A stretch of 64,000 nucleotides of DNA from Cylindrospermum sp. FACHB-282 (GTDB taxonomy: Bacteria; Cyanobacteriota; Cyanobacteriia; Cyanobacteriales; Nostocaceae), in NCBI RefSeq assembly GCF_014697195.1, contig NZ_JACJRJ010000011.1, forward strand, positions 1 to 64,000, given 5' to 3'. Positions 35,871 through 44,215 of the stretch are shown here, piece by piece; positions within the stretch are counted from its first letter, which is position 1; each line of letters opens with the position of its first letter. The notes beneath the pieces were generated by a model that saw only the letters and a program-made list of their open reading frames with translations, searched no databases and was not told the origin of the DNA. The translations under genes were made by a program, and so were the position numbers.

Positions 35871-36677
35871 CTAATCGTGCTTTGAAGAGTCAGGCATAAT
35901 TGTCTCCTGAAGATTCACTCCGCTGAGGTTAGCCCCTCGGAGATTTGCACCTCGGAGATTTGCACCTCGGAGATTTGCCCCTGTCAAGTTCGCTTCTTGG
36001 AGATTAGTCCAACTCAAGTCAGCCTTGCTCAAGTCAGCCTCCCTCAGGTTAGCGCGCAACAGGTATGCACTATTGAGGTGAGCCTGGCTTAGATTAGCTT
36101 TGTACAGGTTTGTTTTATAAAGGTAAGCCCCCATCACTTCCGCCTCATATAGGGTTGCTTCACTTAGGTCAGATGCAATCAAGTTAACTGCAACTAGGTT
36201 GGCGAAACAGAGATTAGTCCGGCGAAGCGTCGATGTACCCAAATCGGCATCTCTCAAGTTAGCGCCTCTGAAGTCAGCCCCAATCAGGTTAGCATCAGCG
36301 ATAACAGCGCCTTTGAGATTTGCCTTACTCAAATCAGCTCCAATCAGATTGGCATAACTTAGATTTGCGTATGTAAGTATGGCATCACTCAAGTTAGCTG
36401 CACTCAGATTAGCTGTACTCAGGTTAGCTTCAATGAGCTTGGCTCTGTAAAGGTTAGCGCTACTGAGGTCTGCACCGCTGAGATTTGCTCGCACCAGTAA
36501 AGCATTTTCTAACTCTACCCTACTCAAGTTTACTCCTTGGAAGTTAGCTCCTCTGAGGTTATCCCCTTGTAGATTCGCGGCGCTGAGGTCTGGTGCAATC
36601 TGGGGATTTTTCTCTCTCCACTCAATCCATGTAACTGCACCTGCTTTTAGTAAAGCCAGATGCTCTCGATTTGCCAT
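35871..36677 (-). CDS. Pentapeptide-repeat protein
   Basis: A 268-residue protein built almost wholly of pentapeptide units A(D/N)LXX from about residue 30 to the end, about 45 units. It should fold as a long right-handed quadrilateral beta-helix. The N-terminal 29 residues (MANREHLALLKAGAVTWIEW...) form a short helical cap common to cytoplasmic cyanobacterial members. The ATG at 36677 has a strong AAGGAG ribosome-binding site; the longer frame to 36737 would overlap ccmP by 50 nt. Three NLRGA units near the end are encoded by almost exact 15-nt repeats. The start is 10 nt downstream of the ccmP stop, so the two are one operon. Function unknown. Confidence 0.88.
   Translation of the reverse strand: MANREHLALLKAGAVTWIEWREKNPQIAPDLSAANLQGDNLRGANFQGVNLSRVELENALLVRANLSGADLSSANLYRAKLIEANLSTANLSAANLSDAILTYANLSYANLIGADLSKANLKGAVIADANLIGADFRGANLRDADLGTSTLRRTNLCFANLVAVNLIASDLSEATLYEAEVMGAYLYKTNLYKANLSQAHLNSAYLLRANLREADLSKADLSWTNLQEANLTGANLRGANLRGANLRGANLSGVNLQETIMPDSSKHD
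35936..35980. repeat. 15-bp tandem repeat inside the pentapeptide gene
   Basis: Three successive units of CTCGGAGATTTGCAC, the third differing only at its end, each encoding one pentapeptide. The near-identity at the DNA level, unlike the diverged units elsewhere in the gene, points to recent slippage. Confidence 0.85.
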
Positions 36678-36687
36678 TTTCTCTCCT

Positions 36688-37329
36688 TTATTCCTGACGT
36701 CCACTTTGGGGATTTGCCCGGCCAGCGACTCTTTCAATCGCCGTTAAGGCTCCTGCTGCACCTGCAATAATATTCTGTTCTTGTCCACCTAAGTAAAGGC
36801 GCCCAAAGCTGCCTACAGCCTGAACCTCAAGGATATTAATCGCTGCTGCTTTCTCTGCTTCATTCGCAGCCAGTGCGGCGTAAGCGGCAGGCTCAACTTC
36901 TAATACATACAATGTTTGCCCTGCTAGTAGTAGCTGTCCCCGTCGCGTGCGATTGATAAGTTGTGTTTGGTAAGCATCTATGTTGCGTATGATCTGACTA
37001 GAAACGACACGAGGTTTGAGACAATCCTCTTTGTGGACTCCTAGTGCCGCTAAAATGGCTTGACCAGCAGCACGGGTTTCGCCTTGGGAGCTAGAATGAA
37101 TTTCCAATAGACCGTATAGTCGTTCGACTACCTGGACACCCGGTCGGACAGAGGCAGCTTTGAGGGCGATATCTGTAATTCGATTAATTTCGATGCCAGG
37201 AGAGATTTCAATCCAAAGTGATGTATCCCCTGGTAATGGCAAGAAACCTTGGGCTACTGTTCCCATATATGCGGCATGTTGAGGTTGCAGGCTGTCGAGA
37301 AATACGAAACTGCGTAGCTCTATTCCCAA
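36688..37329 (-). CDS. ccmP: Carboxysome shell protein CcmP (tandem-BMC trimer)
   Basis: A 213-residue protein of two fused bacterial-microcompartment domains, the length known for CcmP of beta-carboxysomes. Domain 1 spans about 5-100 ([40 protein letters not shown]). Domain 2 spans about 125-205, with the clear BMC signature [20 protein letters not shown] and then [10 protein letters not shown]. The pore-gating pair Glu69-Arg70 of CcmP is at exactly these positions. CcmP forms stacked trimers in the shell with a large gated pore thought to pass metabolites such as 3-phosphoglycerate or RuBP. It is unusually placed inside the polysaccharide locus, 10 nt upstream of the pentapeptide gene. Confidence 0.9.
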   Translation of the reverse strand: MGIELRSFVFLDSLQPQHAAYMGTVAQGFLPLPGDTSLWIEISPGIEINRITDIALKAASVRPGVQVVERLYGLLEIHSSSQGETRAAGQAILAALGVHKEDCLKPRVVSSQIIRNIDAYQTQLINRTRRGQLLLAGQTLYVLEVEPAAYAALAANEAEKAAAINILEVQAVGSFGRLYLGGQEQNIIAGAAGALTAIERVAGRANPQSGRQE

Positions 37330-37413
37330 GATTTTGCTCTCCAGTCATGAGGTAAAAGTTATCTCTTGCAATACATGAGTGTACCGTTAAACTAGGCGTA
37401 AGGCTAAATAGTC

Positions 37414-39582
37414 TTAATAATAACTGGAGTTGTACTTTTGACCGTTGCTAACCATACCTAAGATATTCATTCGGGAAATTTTCAGGTTATCTAAAGCTCG
37501 CTTCAGTACGGAGGTGTCGGTTTTTTCAATTCTCACTAGTATCAACATACCGTCAGTTAGGGGTGCTAGCAGGCTAGCATCAGCTAGTCCCATCAAGGGG
37601 GGAGCGTCATAGATTACTAAGTCAAAGTTGTTTTGGAAGTCTGCTATCAATCCCTTTATCTTGTCAGACGAGAGCAATTTTGTCGGATCTAAGGGTATGG
37701 GCCCAGCAGTGAGTACAGATAATTGGCTCATGGAAGGTAGCTGCCGGATTGCTTCCTCTACTGGCAAGTTTGTAGAAATTAAATTACTCAATCCCCACAG
37801 GTTATTTAAATTTGATAAGGTGTGAATCTTGGGTTGGCGTAAATCGGCATCCACAAGTAGTACTTTTTTGCCCATTTCTGTAGCTATTTGAGCGAGATGG
37901 AACGCAACCGTAGATTTACCGTCACCAGGCATAGCTGAACTGATGATTATCGAGCGAATCTGGCGCTCATTACCTAGTAGTTGAATGTTGGTATGAAGTA
38001 TCCGTAAAGATTCTAAAAATTCTCCTGAATATTTGCTGAAGTCTTGCTCTGTTAATCCAGGCAAGCTGGGAACATCATCAGGAAGAGAATTTGAGGTTTC
38101 TGCTAGAGATTTTTGTGTTTTTTGTGAGGCTAAATTGCGGTTTTGAAGTCGCTTTTCAAATGGAATACTTCCTAATAGGGGCAGCCTGATATTCTCCTTC
38201 AAAATATGGACGCTATGATAGGTATTATCAGTCCTTTCTTTCAGTAATGCTACACCAATTCCTAGGAGGATACTCGCGCTCAATCCTGGTATGAGGATAT
38301 TTATAAGATTTGCAGAAGATATAGGTTTGTCTGGCTTATATGGTGCCTGAAGTATTTGCCAATCAAGTTCTGTCTGGGATATCTGTATTTGGAGATTTTC
38401 ACGGGTAGAAAGAAAGCGATTTAAGCTCTCATTGGCTACCTGTAATTTTCGCTGGATTTCGCTGTATTGTCGTGCCAAGATTGGCAATTGCTTGCGTTGT
38501 TGTTCAAGTTGATTTTCAGTTTTAGCCAGCTCTTGGCTTTGCACTTCTAATATCTGAATTTTAGTTACTAGTTCTGCTACTTTTATACCCAAGTAGCGCT
38601 GTGACTCTTGGTTTAACAAGGACAAGATAGTTTCCCGTTTCTCTTTCAATACTTGCATGCTTGGGTTGTCTTCTTGCAAGCGAGTTGACTCCATAGCAAT
38701 CTGAATGTCTAATTGACGCTGATAAGCAATCAATTGCTGATAGACAGTTGCGTTATTCAGCGCGGCTAGTGTCCCATTTTGTCCCTGTAGGAGAGCTAAA
38801 TTTTCCTTATTATCTACCAACTGTGAATTAATTATTTGTCTTTGCTGACTCAAATTTCCAAAGGCTGTAGTAATTTGTGCTATTTGATTTTCTGGATCAT
38901 TAAATTTATACTTTTGTCGGAAAATTTGCAGTTCTTTTTGGATCTGATCCACTCGATTTTGGATAAATGGTAGTTGTTTTTCAACAAATCTAATTCCTTG
39001 ACGCAACCTGGTTTGGCGTTTTTCTAAACTGTATTTTAAGTAATCCTGAGAAATGCGGTCTAGAACTACTTTAATTCTGTCTGGATCTTTACTACGATAG
39101 CGAACTTCTATAATTTTGGTTTCACCTAAACGAGTAATAGACAAATTTCGTAGGAGAGAGTTATAAGTAATGTTTGGATATAAGATTTGCAAATTCTTGA
39201 GAATGTTTTCCATCAGTTCCGGACTTTTAAGAACCTGAATTTGACTTTGATAATCTAGATTAGACTTGCCTGAATTAGGATCGTTGACAATATCTACTTC
39301 TTTGGAGTCGTTATTCACAGATTCTACTAACAACTGAAAACTGCCTTCATATTCTGGATTCCTTTGGCTGAACATCCAGCCTAATAGAACAGTTACCATT
39401 ACAGTCGTAGTTACTCCTGTAATGAGTAGCCATCGTCGGCGGACAACGCCTAGAATTTCTGGGAGCCTTGTACCATTCCCTTGGGCTTCGTCCCACGGTA
39501 AAGGTTGGGAGGGAAGATAGGGATGTACGAAGTTTTTGTTCTGAGGAGAACTTGATGATTGGAAAGAATTATTCTCGATCAT
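37414..39582 (-). CDS. wzc: Polysaccharide chain-length regulator / tyrosine autokinase (Wzc-like)
   Basis: A 722-residue inner-membrane protein. The N-terminal Wzz-type domain is flanked by membrane segments at about 52-71 and 425-445, with long periplasmic coiled coils (about 190-410). The C-terminal BY-kinase has Walker A SAMPGDGKSTVAFHLA, Walker A' VLLVDADLRQPK and Walker B FDLVIYDAPP. The tail ends YNSSYY, with three tyrosines that could be the autophosphorylation cluster, although it is short. Such proteins set chain length and drive export in Wzy-dependent systems. It is the first gene of the locus; the name refers to the family. Confidence 0.9.
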   Translation of the reverse strand: MIENNSFQSSSSPQNKNFVHPYLPSQPLPWDEAQGNGTRLPEILGVVRRRWLLITGVTTTVMVTVLLGWMFSQRNPEYEGSFQLLVESVNNDSKEVDIVNDPNSGKSNLDYQSQIQVLKSPELMENILKNLQILYPNITYNSLLRNLSITRLGETKIIEVRYRSKDPDRIKVVLDRISQDYLKYSLEKRQTRLRQGIRFVEKQLPFIQNRVDQIQKELQIFRQKYKFNDPENQIAQITTAFGNLSQQRQIINSQLVDNKENLALLQGQNGTLAALNNATVYQQLIAYQRQLDIQIAMESTRLQEDNPSMQVLKEKRETILSLLNQESQRYLGIKVAELVTKIQILEVQSQELAKTENQLEQQRKQLPILARQYSEIQRKLQVANESLNRFLSTRENLQIQISQTELDWQILQAPYKPDKPISSANLINILIPGLSASILLGIGVALLKERTDNTYHSVHILKENIRLPLLGSIPFEKRLQNRNLASQKTQKSLAETSNSLPDDVPSLPGLTEQDFSKYSGEFLESLRILHTNIQLLGNERQIRSIIISSAMPGDGKSTVAFHLAQIATEMGKKVLLVDADLRQPKIHTLSNLNNLWGLSNLISTNLPVEEAIRQLPSMSQLSVLTAGPIPLDPTKLLSSDKIKGLIADFQNNFDLVIYDAPPLMGLADASLLAPLTDGMLILVRIEKTDTSVLKRALDNLKISRMNILGMVSNGQKYNSSYY

Positions 39583-40169
39583 TGATTAATATTTGCTTGG
39601 TTAAGCCAGCTAGTATTTGGAATACTGATTGAGAAATCCTACAGGAGGATGTAACTAAAGTCGAGTTTATTGTTATGAGGATTGCAAAAATAAATTAATT
39701 TTTTCAGAGAGAGATAGAACTATTCATTGAAAAATATGCTGGCCCAATACTATCCGACTTATTTTTGTAATATGCCTTAGCTGGGAGAGTGATAAGATCC
39801 TGGTAATGCTTATGTAGCAGTTAAGCTTAAGTAATTTTAACATAATTTTAAATATGGCTGTGATGATTCTTTACTTCGCTAACTACAGTTCACTAAGATT
39901 ACTTGAGCCTATAGCATGATAGCAAATTTGTATTTGCTGAAAATGAAGGTATGCTCATTAGATTTGCAGCCAGAAATTATCAACCTTGACAATAAGGAGT
40001 CGATTTGACAACGTCAACTGGCAAAACGCATTGGTGTGAGTCTGAGCTTAATTCAGACGCTGTTGCAATGTTACTGCAAAGAAAGAACAGTAGCTAGAGA
40101 GGCCTATGGTAGGGCAAACCATGGCTGTTGAACAAAGCAAGCGCTGTAATTGGTGAGTGACCCTGGGAC
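39583..40169. other. Intergenic region with a transposase relict
   Basis: About 590 bp between the GTPase gene and the Wzc-like gene, both on the minus strand. The right part (39943-40131) holds a plus-strand transposase remnant. The left part, next to the Wzc start, is AT-rich and probably contains the promoter of the polysaccharide locus; no clear promoter motif could be read. Confidence 0.55.
39943..40131 (+). pseudogene. Relict of an IS630-type transposase N-terminus with an internal stop
   Basis: The frame reads MKVCSLDLQPEIINLDNKES then I-stop-QRQLAKRIGVSLSLIQTLL. Both halves match the start of IS630-family transposases, where the consensus runs MKAYSLDLRxKI ... SQRQLAKRFGVSLSFIQ. One in-frame TGA (40006-40008) interrupts it, and the similarity fades after LLQCY. 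The frame ends at TGA 40129. The catalytic DDE domain is absent. No inverted repeats were recognised. Confidence 0.72.
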
Positions 40170-42080
40170 TCAAGCCTGCTGGAGATAGTAATTGAACCGC
40201 TCCCGGAGTTGTTCAACTGTCAGATTCTGAGTCCAGTATTCCACCAAGGCGTGACCAAATGCCCAGGCGTTGCGGTCTGGTGAGGCGGAGTTTTCTAGTA
40301 ACAATGGCCAGAGGGATAGTAGGTCGAAGTTGAGCGGGTTAGTAGTGTCTGTATGCAAAAGTGAGAATAGTTCATAAGCCATTTGTAGCTTGCCAATGAC
40401 TATGGGCAACTGTTCTACGGGAATTTTTTCTGCTAGCAGATAGGCCAGGGTGGGTGTTCCGGTTGATAGGGTGGAAATGAAATGAAGGACGGGACTTTTG
40501 AGGAGTGCAGCTAGTCCTTGGGTGGTTGCCATTTGGAATGTGTAATGGTCGATGATTTTAGCGGCGGCGATGGTTCGGGTTTCTAGGTTACGCAAAAACC
40601 TGGTGAGACGCAGTTGCTTGGCTGGGGCGATCGCATCTACTAGTCCCCAAGATAACGCCTCTACTCCCCAAGGGGTTCGACCTGTTTTTATATCTCCGGT
40701 GACGATGGGTAAGACTAGATGGCAATATTCTTTGAGAAGCTGAGTGCGATACTCTGTGGCTTGTCGGATAGCAATTTCTTTTGGGCGATCGCCTGTTTGC
40801 CAATCATAGTTTGCCTCCCACTGGCGTCCGGGACGCAGGCGATCTACTTGGGTAACAACGGTAATTACGGGTAAGTCTGCAACTTCTGCTTTGATGTCTT
40901 GCAGAAAGTCTACATCCATTTGCAAGGCTGGATCGAGGGCTGGGGTAACTAACAGCAGTAAATCGGCGTTGGTGGCGTAGTCTAGCACTAAGTCGCGTAG
41001 ATTCCCACGATTCACTTGTTCGTAACCTGGGGTATCCCACAGGGTCAGGGTTTCGCCGCTTTGGGTCTGCCAGTGGTAGCTCTGAATTTGGTCGGTGCTG
41101 GGCAACACATCGACGGTTGCTAAATCTGCGGTAAATAGTGTGTTAATTAGGCTACTTTTTCCTGAACCTGTGCGTCCTGCCAATAGTATATTTACGGGTT
41201 TTTGTTCAACTACTGCGGTTGGTTCTGCTTGGCTGAGGATGTCTCGCAGGGTTTGGGTTTTTGCTTGGGGTAGGGTTGGTGTGGGGGAGGCGATCGCTGA
41301 AGCATTTTTACCACTATAAAGTGCGATCGCCTGCCGACATAAATTCCCCAGGGCAGCTTCTCGCAACAACTGGCTCAAATTCATCAGTAATTCCTGAGTT
41401 GCTTGGTTGCTGTAGCCCTTGGTGGCTTGCTTTGCCACTGCTGCTACTGGATTTAAAAGCCACTGCGCCCAGTTCCAAGCTTGCCAGAATTTACGAGCGG
41501 ATGGCTCTAACCGTCGGTAGACTTCATAAGCTTGGTATGCTTGCCCGACTGTGACTTGATTGAGGACAGGTGATAATTTTTGGATCCACTGATCGAGATC
41601 GTCTACTGTTCCCCGAATCAACCCATAAGCTTGGGGAACGTAAATGTTAAGTAGGGGATATTTAACTTCGGGATAGTAGATTTGGGCGATCGCTATGACT
41701 AAATCTTGGCATCTTGTCCAAAAGGTTTGCCAATCTTCCCACATGGGGCGATCGCTTAGGGAGGCTTTCAGAATCTGCTGTAGTGCTGATTCTGCTTGGC
41801 TTGTGGCGTCTTTTACTGCTGATGGTGTTGTAGTATTTTCTGCGGTTGCTGCCAATTCTTGGCGAACTTCTGCTAATACAGTCTCTATCTGGTTTACCGC
41901 TGGTTTAGTCCATTTTACCAGTAGCGATCGCCATCCTACAAAAATGAGGGTGAATACAGCCCAAATCCAACTAATGCCCCAGGTGTGGATTTGCAAACCT
42001 GCGGATACAAGTAAGAAAATGACGATTGTGGCGATCGGTGTTGCTAATACAATCGACTGCCATATTTTTAAGCGGACCAT
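40170..42080 (-). CDS. Membrane-associated P-loop GTPase
   Basis: A 636-residue GTPase. Two membrane segments lie at about 8-28 and 35-52, then a helical region, then the G domain. G1 is GRTGSGKS at 302-309, G3 is DTPGYEQ near 347-353, and G4 is TQVDRL near 404-409, with T in place of the usual N/T-K. Residues beyond about 500 are helical, as in dynamin-like or Era/YcjX-like bacterial GTPases of cyanobacteria. It is divergent from the deaminase cassette (137-bp shared upstream region). A second, shorter GTPase lies at 49-50.3 kb. Cellular role unknown. Confidence 0.82.
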   Translation of the reverse strand: MVRLKIWQSIVLATPIATIVIFLLVSAGLQIHTWGISWIWAVFTLIFVGWRSLLVKWTKPAVNQIETVLAEVRQELAATAENTTTPSAVKDATSQAESALQQILKASLSDRPMWEDWQTFWTRCQDLVIAIAQIYYPEVKYPLLNIYVPQAYGLIRGTVDDLDQWIQKLSPVLNQVTVGQAYQAYEVYRRLEPSARKFWQAWNWAQWLLNPVAAVAKQATKGYSNQATQELLMNLSQLLREAALGNLCRQAIALYSGKNASAIASPTPTLPQAKTQTLRDILSQAEPTAVVEQKPVNILLAGRTGSGKSSLINTLFTADLATVDVLPSTDQIQSYHWQTQSGETLTLWDTPGYEQVNRGNLRDLVLDYATNADLLLLVTPALDPALQMDVDFLQDIKAEVADLPVITVVTQVDRLRPGRQWEANYDWQTGDRPKEIAIRQATEYRTQLLKEYCHLVLPIVTGDIKTGRTPWGVEALSWGLVDAIAPAKQLRLTRFLRNLETRTIAAAKIIDHYTFQMATTQGLAALLKSPVLHFISTLSTGTPTLAYLLAEKIPVEQLPIVIGKLQMAYELFSLLHTDTTNPLNFDLLSLWPLLLENSASPDRNAWAFGHALVEYWTQNLTVEQLRERFNYYLQQA

Positions 42081-42217
42081 TGCTTTATACCTGCTTTGGG
42101 CTGAGTTCTTATATTGCTATTGTGGAGGTAAATGCTTGTGTGGTGCGTGATGGGTTGCTGGTTTATCATTCATGCTATCAAGGAAATAACATCCTGTACG
42201 GATGCCAATATCATTGA

Positions 42218-42706
42218 ATGATAATTACGCAAGATATTTTAAACAATGGAGAAGAAAATCCAATCAAGGAAAGGTTACGGGAATCTGCTGCTCAAATTAG
42301 AGAGAATATTCTCAACAAACCAATTCGTTTAAAACCATTTCTTCAAGTTAAAAGTAATGTTGCAGTTGCCGAAGTACACATCCAAGGTAATGTAGTTTTT
42401 CGTCGAGAAGCAATATCTAACAATAAAAGTCCAATTCCTATACCCACACCAAAGTCACAAGGAGGGCAATTTGAGCCAGGAATTGACTTCTATAGTCAAC
42501 GCCTTATGAATACTGATGCTGAATATAAAGTATTATCCACAATTGCAGATGCTCTTGAGATGAACTACGATCTGCAAGTAGAAGGGTATCTCTATCTTTA
42601 TACAGAACTATACCCTTGCGAAAGTTGTCAAGATGTTTTCAGACAGTTTGAGGAAAAGTTTCCAAATATGAAGGTACAAGTATTCTGGTGCTACCCCTAT
42701 CCTTAA
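42218..42706 (+). CDS. Deaminase-fold toxin-like protein (BURPS668_1122-type)
   Basis: A 162-residue protein whose C-terminal two thirds look like a toxin-deaminase domain. The zinc ligand/catalytic pair is Asp100-Ala-Glu102 (NTDAEYKVL), and the zinc-binding PC-x2-C is Pro133-Cys134...Cys137 (LYTELYPCESCQDVF). It ends FPNMKVQVFW, the usual last strand. In this family Asp replaces His of the common H-A-E motif. Related domains sit at the C-terminus of large polymorphic toxins and deaminate nucleotides or nucleic acid bases. Here it stands alone, without a secretion or pre-toxin region, followed at 58 nt by two uncharacterised genes. Toxicity and substrate are inferred. Confidence 0.72.
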   Translation: MIITQDILNNGEENPIKERLRESAAQIRENILNKPIRLKPFLQVKSNVAVAEVHIQGNVVFRREAISNNKSPIPIPTPKSQGGQFEPGIDFYSQRLMNTDAEYKVLSTIADALEMNYDLQVEGYLYLYTELYPCESCQDVFRQFEEKFPNMKVQVFWCYPYP

Positions 42707-42764
42707 GAGGAAAAAAAGTTTTAGTACTAGATATATCAAAGTAATTTAGGGAGAGGAAGACATT

Positions 42765-43652
42765 ATGATATCAACACCAAGTCTATCTACAAATTTTAAC
42801 CAGTATGCACTGAATACAACACCTGAGACTCTTCAGGTTTTATTTAACAAAATTAAGCTAAAACATTATGAAGAATTATATGAACCAGAGGCAGATGGAA
42901 CTGCTTTACTAGAAGATGATTTAAATGCAGTTATAGAAGTGCTTGGTGACAGCGATAAGCCACTAAACCATCTTAGATATATCTGGATGACACTAATATT
43001 AAGTCTAGCCGTAGAACCTACTTTAGAATACTATGATCCAAATAATTCATTACCAAAAATCATTATTAAATTACTGGAGGAATTGTTACGGACAACCATT
43101 AATAGTTCAAGTAAAAGTATCAGTATTATTCCCGATAATCTTGATTATTTAATTAATAATATATTTAAATCTCATAAATGTTATTTTCAAAAAGAAGGAG
43201 CTAATTTTCAGGCAATCAGTGAGGCATTAGATGTTTTTTATAATGCGATGAGAGTTATCAACTATAACCAAGCAGTAGAAGCAATTTTAGAACTTTTAGA
43301 TGATTGCTTAGAAGGTTATGCTGTTTTTCCAGGTTCCTATGGGAGACGTGAGTTATTTGACTGGTGGTTATTAGATGTTGTACCAGCCAGCTATAATTTA
43401 TTGCCTCCTAAATTATTTTATGTGGTTGAAGGAGTAAAAAATAAAGAAGAGATTAAATTACGTCAAACTAGGTTATTAAATAAAATAAGCAATGAAATAA
43501 AGTCTTCTATGCCAAAATTAATATTAAAGTCGCATATCCCATACAATAACAATATCTTTACTCCTCCTGTAAAAATGAATATTGGTTCATTTGAATATAG
43601 CCGAAAGATAAATAATCTATCAGAAATTACTCAATTAATAGGAATTAAATAA
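42765..43652 (+). CDS. Uncharacterised protein, possible immunity or partner of the deaminase
   Basis: A 295-residue, mostly helical, Lys/Asn-rich protein with no signal peptide or membrane segment. The most protein-family-like block is residues about 150-225: EALDVFYNAMRVINYNQAVE, then LLDDCLEGYAVFPGSYGRRELFDWWLLDVVP. I do not recognise the family. The ATG has AGGGAGAGG 10 nt upstream. It lies between the deaminase gene (58 nt) and the 135-residue gene (9 nt), all on the plus strand, so it is probably co-expressed with the deaminase. An immunity role is a hypothesis from gene order only. Confidence 0.65.
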   Translation: MISTPSLSTNFNQYALNTTPETLQVLFNKIKLKHYEELYEPEADGTALLEDDLNAVIEVLGDSDKPLNHLRYIWMTLILSLAVEPTLEYYDPNNSLPKIIIKLLEELLRTTINSSSKSISIIPDNLDYLINNIFKSHKCYFQKEGANFQAISEALDVFYNAMRVINYNQAVEAILELLDDCLEGYAVFPGSYGRRELFDWWLLDVVPASYNLLPPKLFYVVEGVKNKEEIKLRQTRLLNKISNEIKSSMPKLILKSHIPYNNNIFTPPVKMNIGSFEYSRKINNLSEITQLIGIK

Positions 43653-43661
43653 TAACTGATT

Positions 43662-44069
43662 ATGAGCGAACAAGAAAAGACTAGCAAAGACCTAATAGGC
43701 ACATTAATACAATCTCTTCAATCTGGAGAATCAGTTGATGAAGAGAAGGAAATCAATGAAGAACAGAAAAGCTATGGAGAAGAACATATTGCTCAACTAC
43801 AGGACGCTTGCAATAATTTTCTCAAGAAAGATTTATTTCAAGTTGGGCAATTAGTGAAATGGAAACAAAATCTCAAGAATAGAAAACTACCTTACAAAAA
43901 TCAACCGGCTATTGTTGTGGAAATACTAGCTGAACCGATTATAAACAGTCAAGAAGAATCTGGTAGTCCCTATTTTCGAGAAACCCTTGACATCATCTTA
44001 GGAATATTGGTTGATGATGATACTTTTCTAACTTTTTACTACGATAGCAAGCGATTTGAGGCTTACTAA
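43662..44069 (+). CDS. Small acidic protein of unknown function
   Basis: A 135-residue protein. The first 50 residues are acidic and probably flexible (GESVDEEKEINEEQKSYGEE). The rest forms a compact unit with LFQVGQLVKWKQNLKNRKLP, PAIVVEILAEP, SPYFRETLDIILGI and FYYDSKRFEAY. This looks like a small beta-barrel domain, and I recall similar C-terminal motifs only in hypothetical proteins. The start is 9 nt after the stop of the 295-residue gene, so it belongs to the same operon as the deaminase-like gene. It may be an adaptor or immunity component, which is speculation. Confidence 0.6.
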   Translation: MSEQEKTSKDLIGTLIQSLQSGESVDEEKEINEEQKSYGEEHIAQLQDACNNFLKKDLFQVGQLVKWKQNLKNRKLPYKNQPAIVVEILAEPIINSQEESGSPYFRETLDIILGILVDDDTFLTFYYDSKRFEAY

Positions 44070-44215
44070 ATCACAGTAGATACAAAAATAGTGTTATCTC
44101 AACCTTGCAGAATAATTTTAGCTGCACTCTGGCGCGGCGTAGCTCATCGCAAATGACAACTGTACTAAACTGCTAATATACAAACTTTCTATATAGAAAT
44201 CCATAGCAGGTTAAT

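Noticed and set aside
37628-37825. Plus-strand frame opposite the kinase domain of the Wzc-like gene
   Set aside because: The minus-strand Walker motifs make the Wzc frame certain; the opposite frame is incidental.
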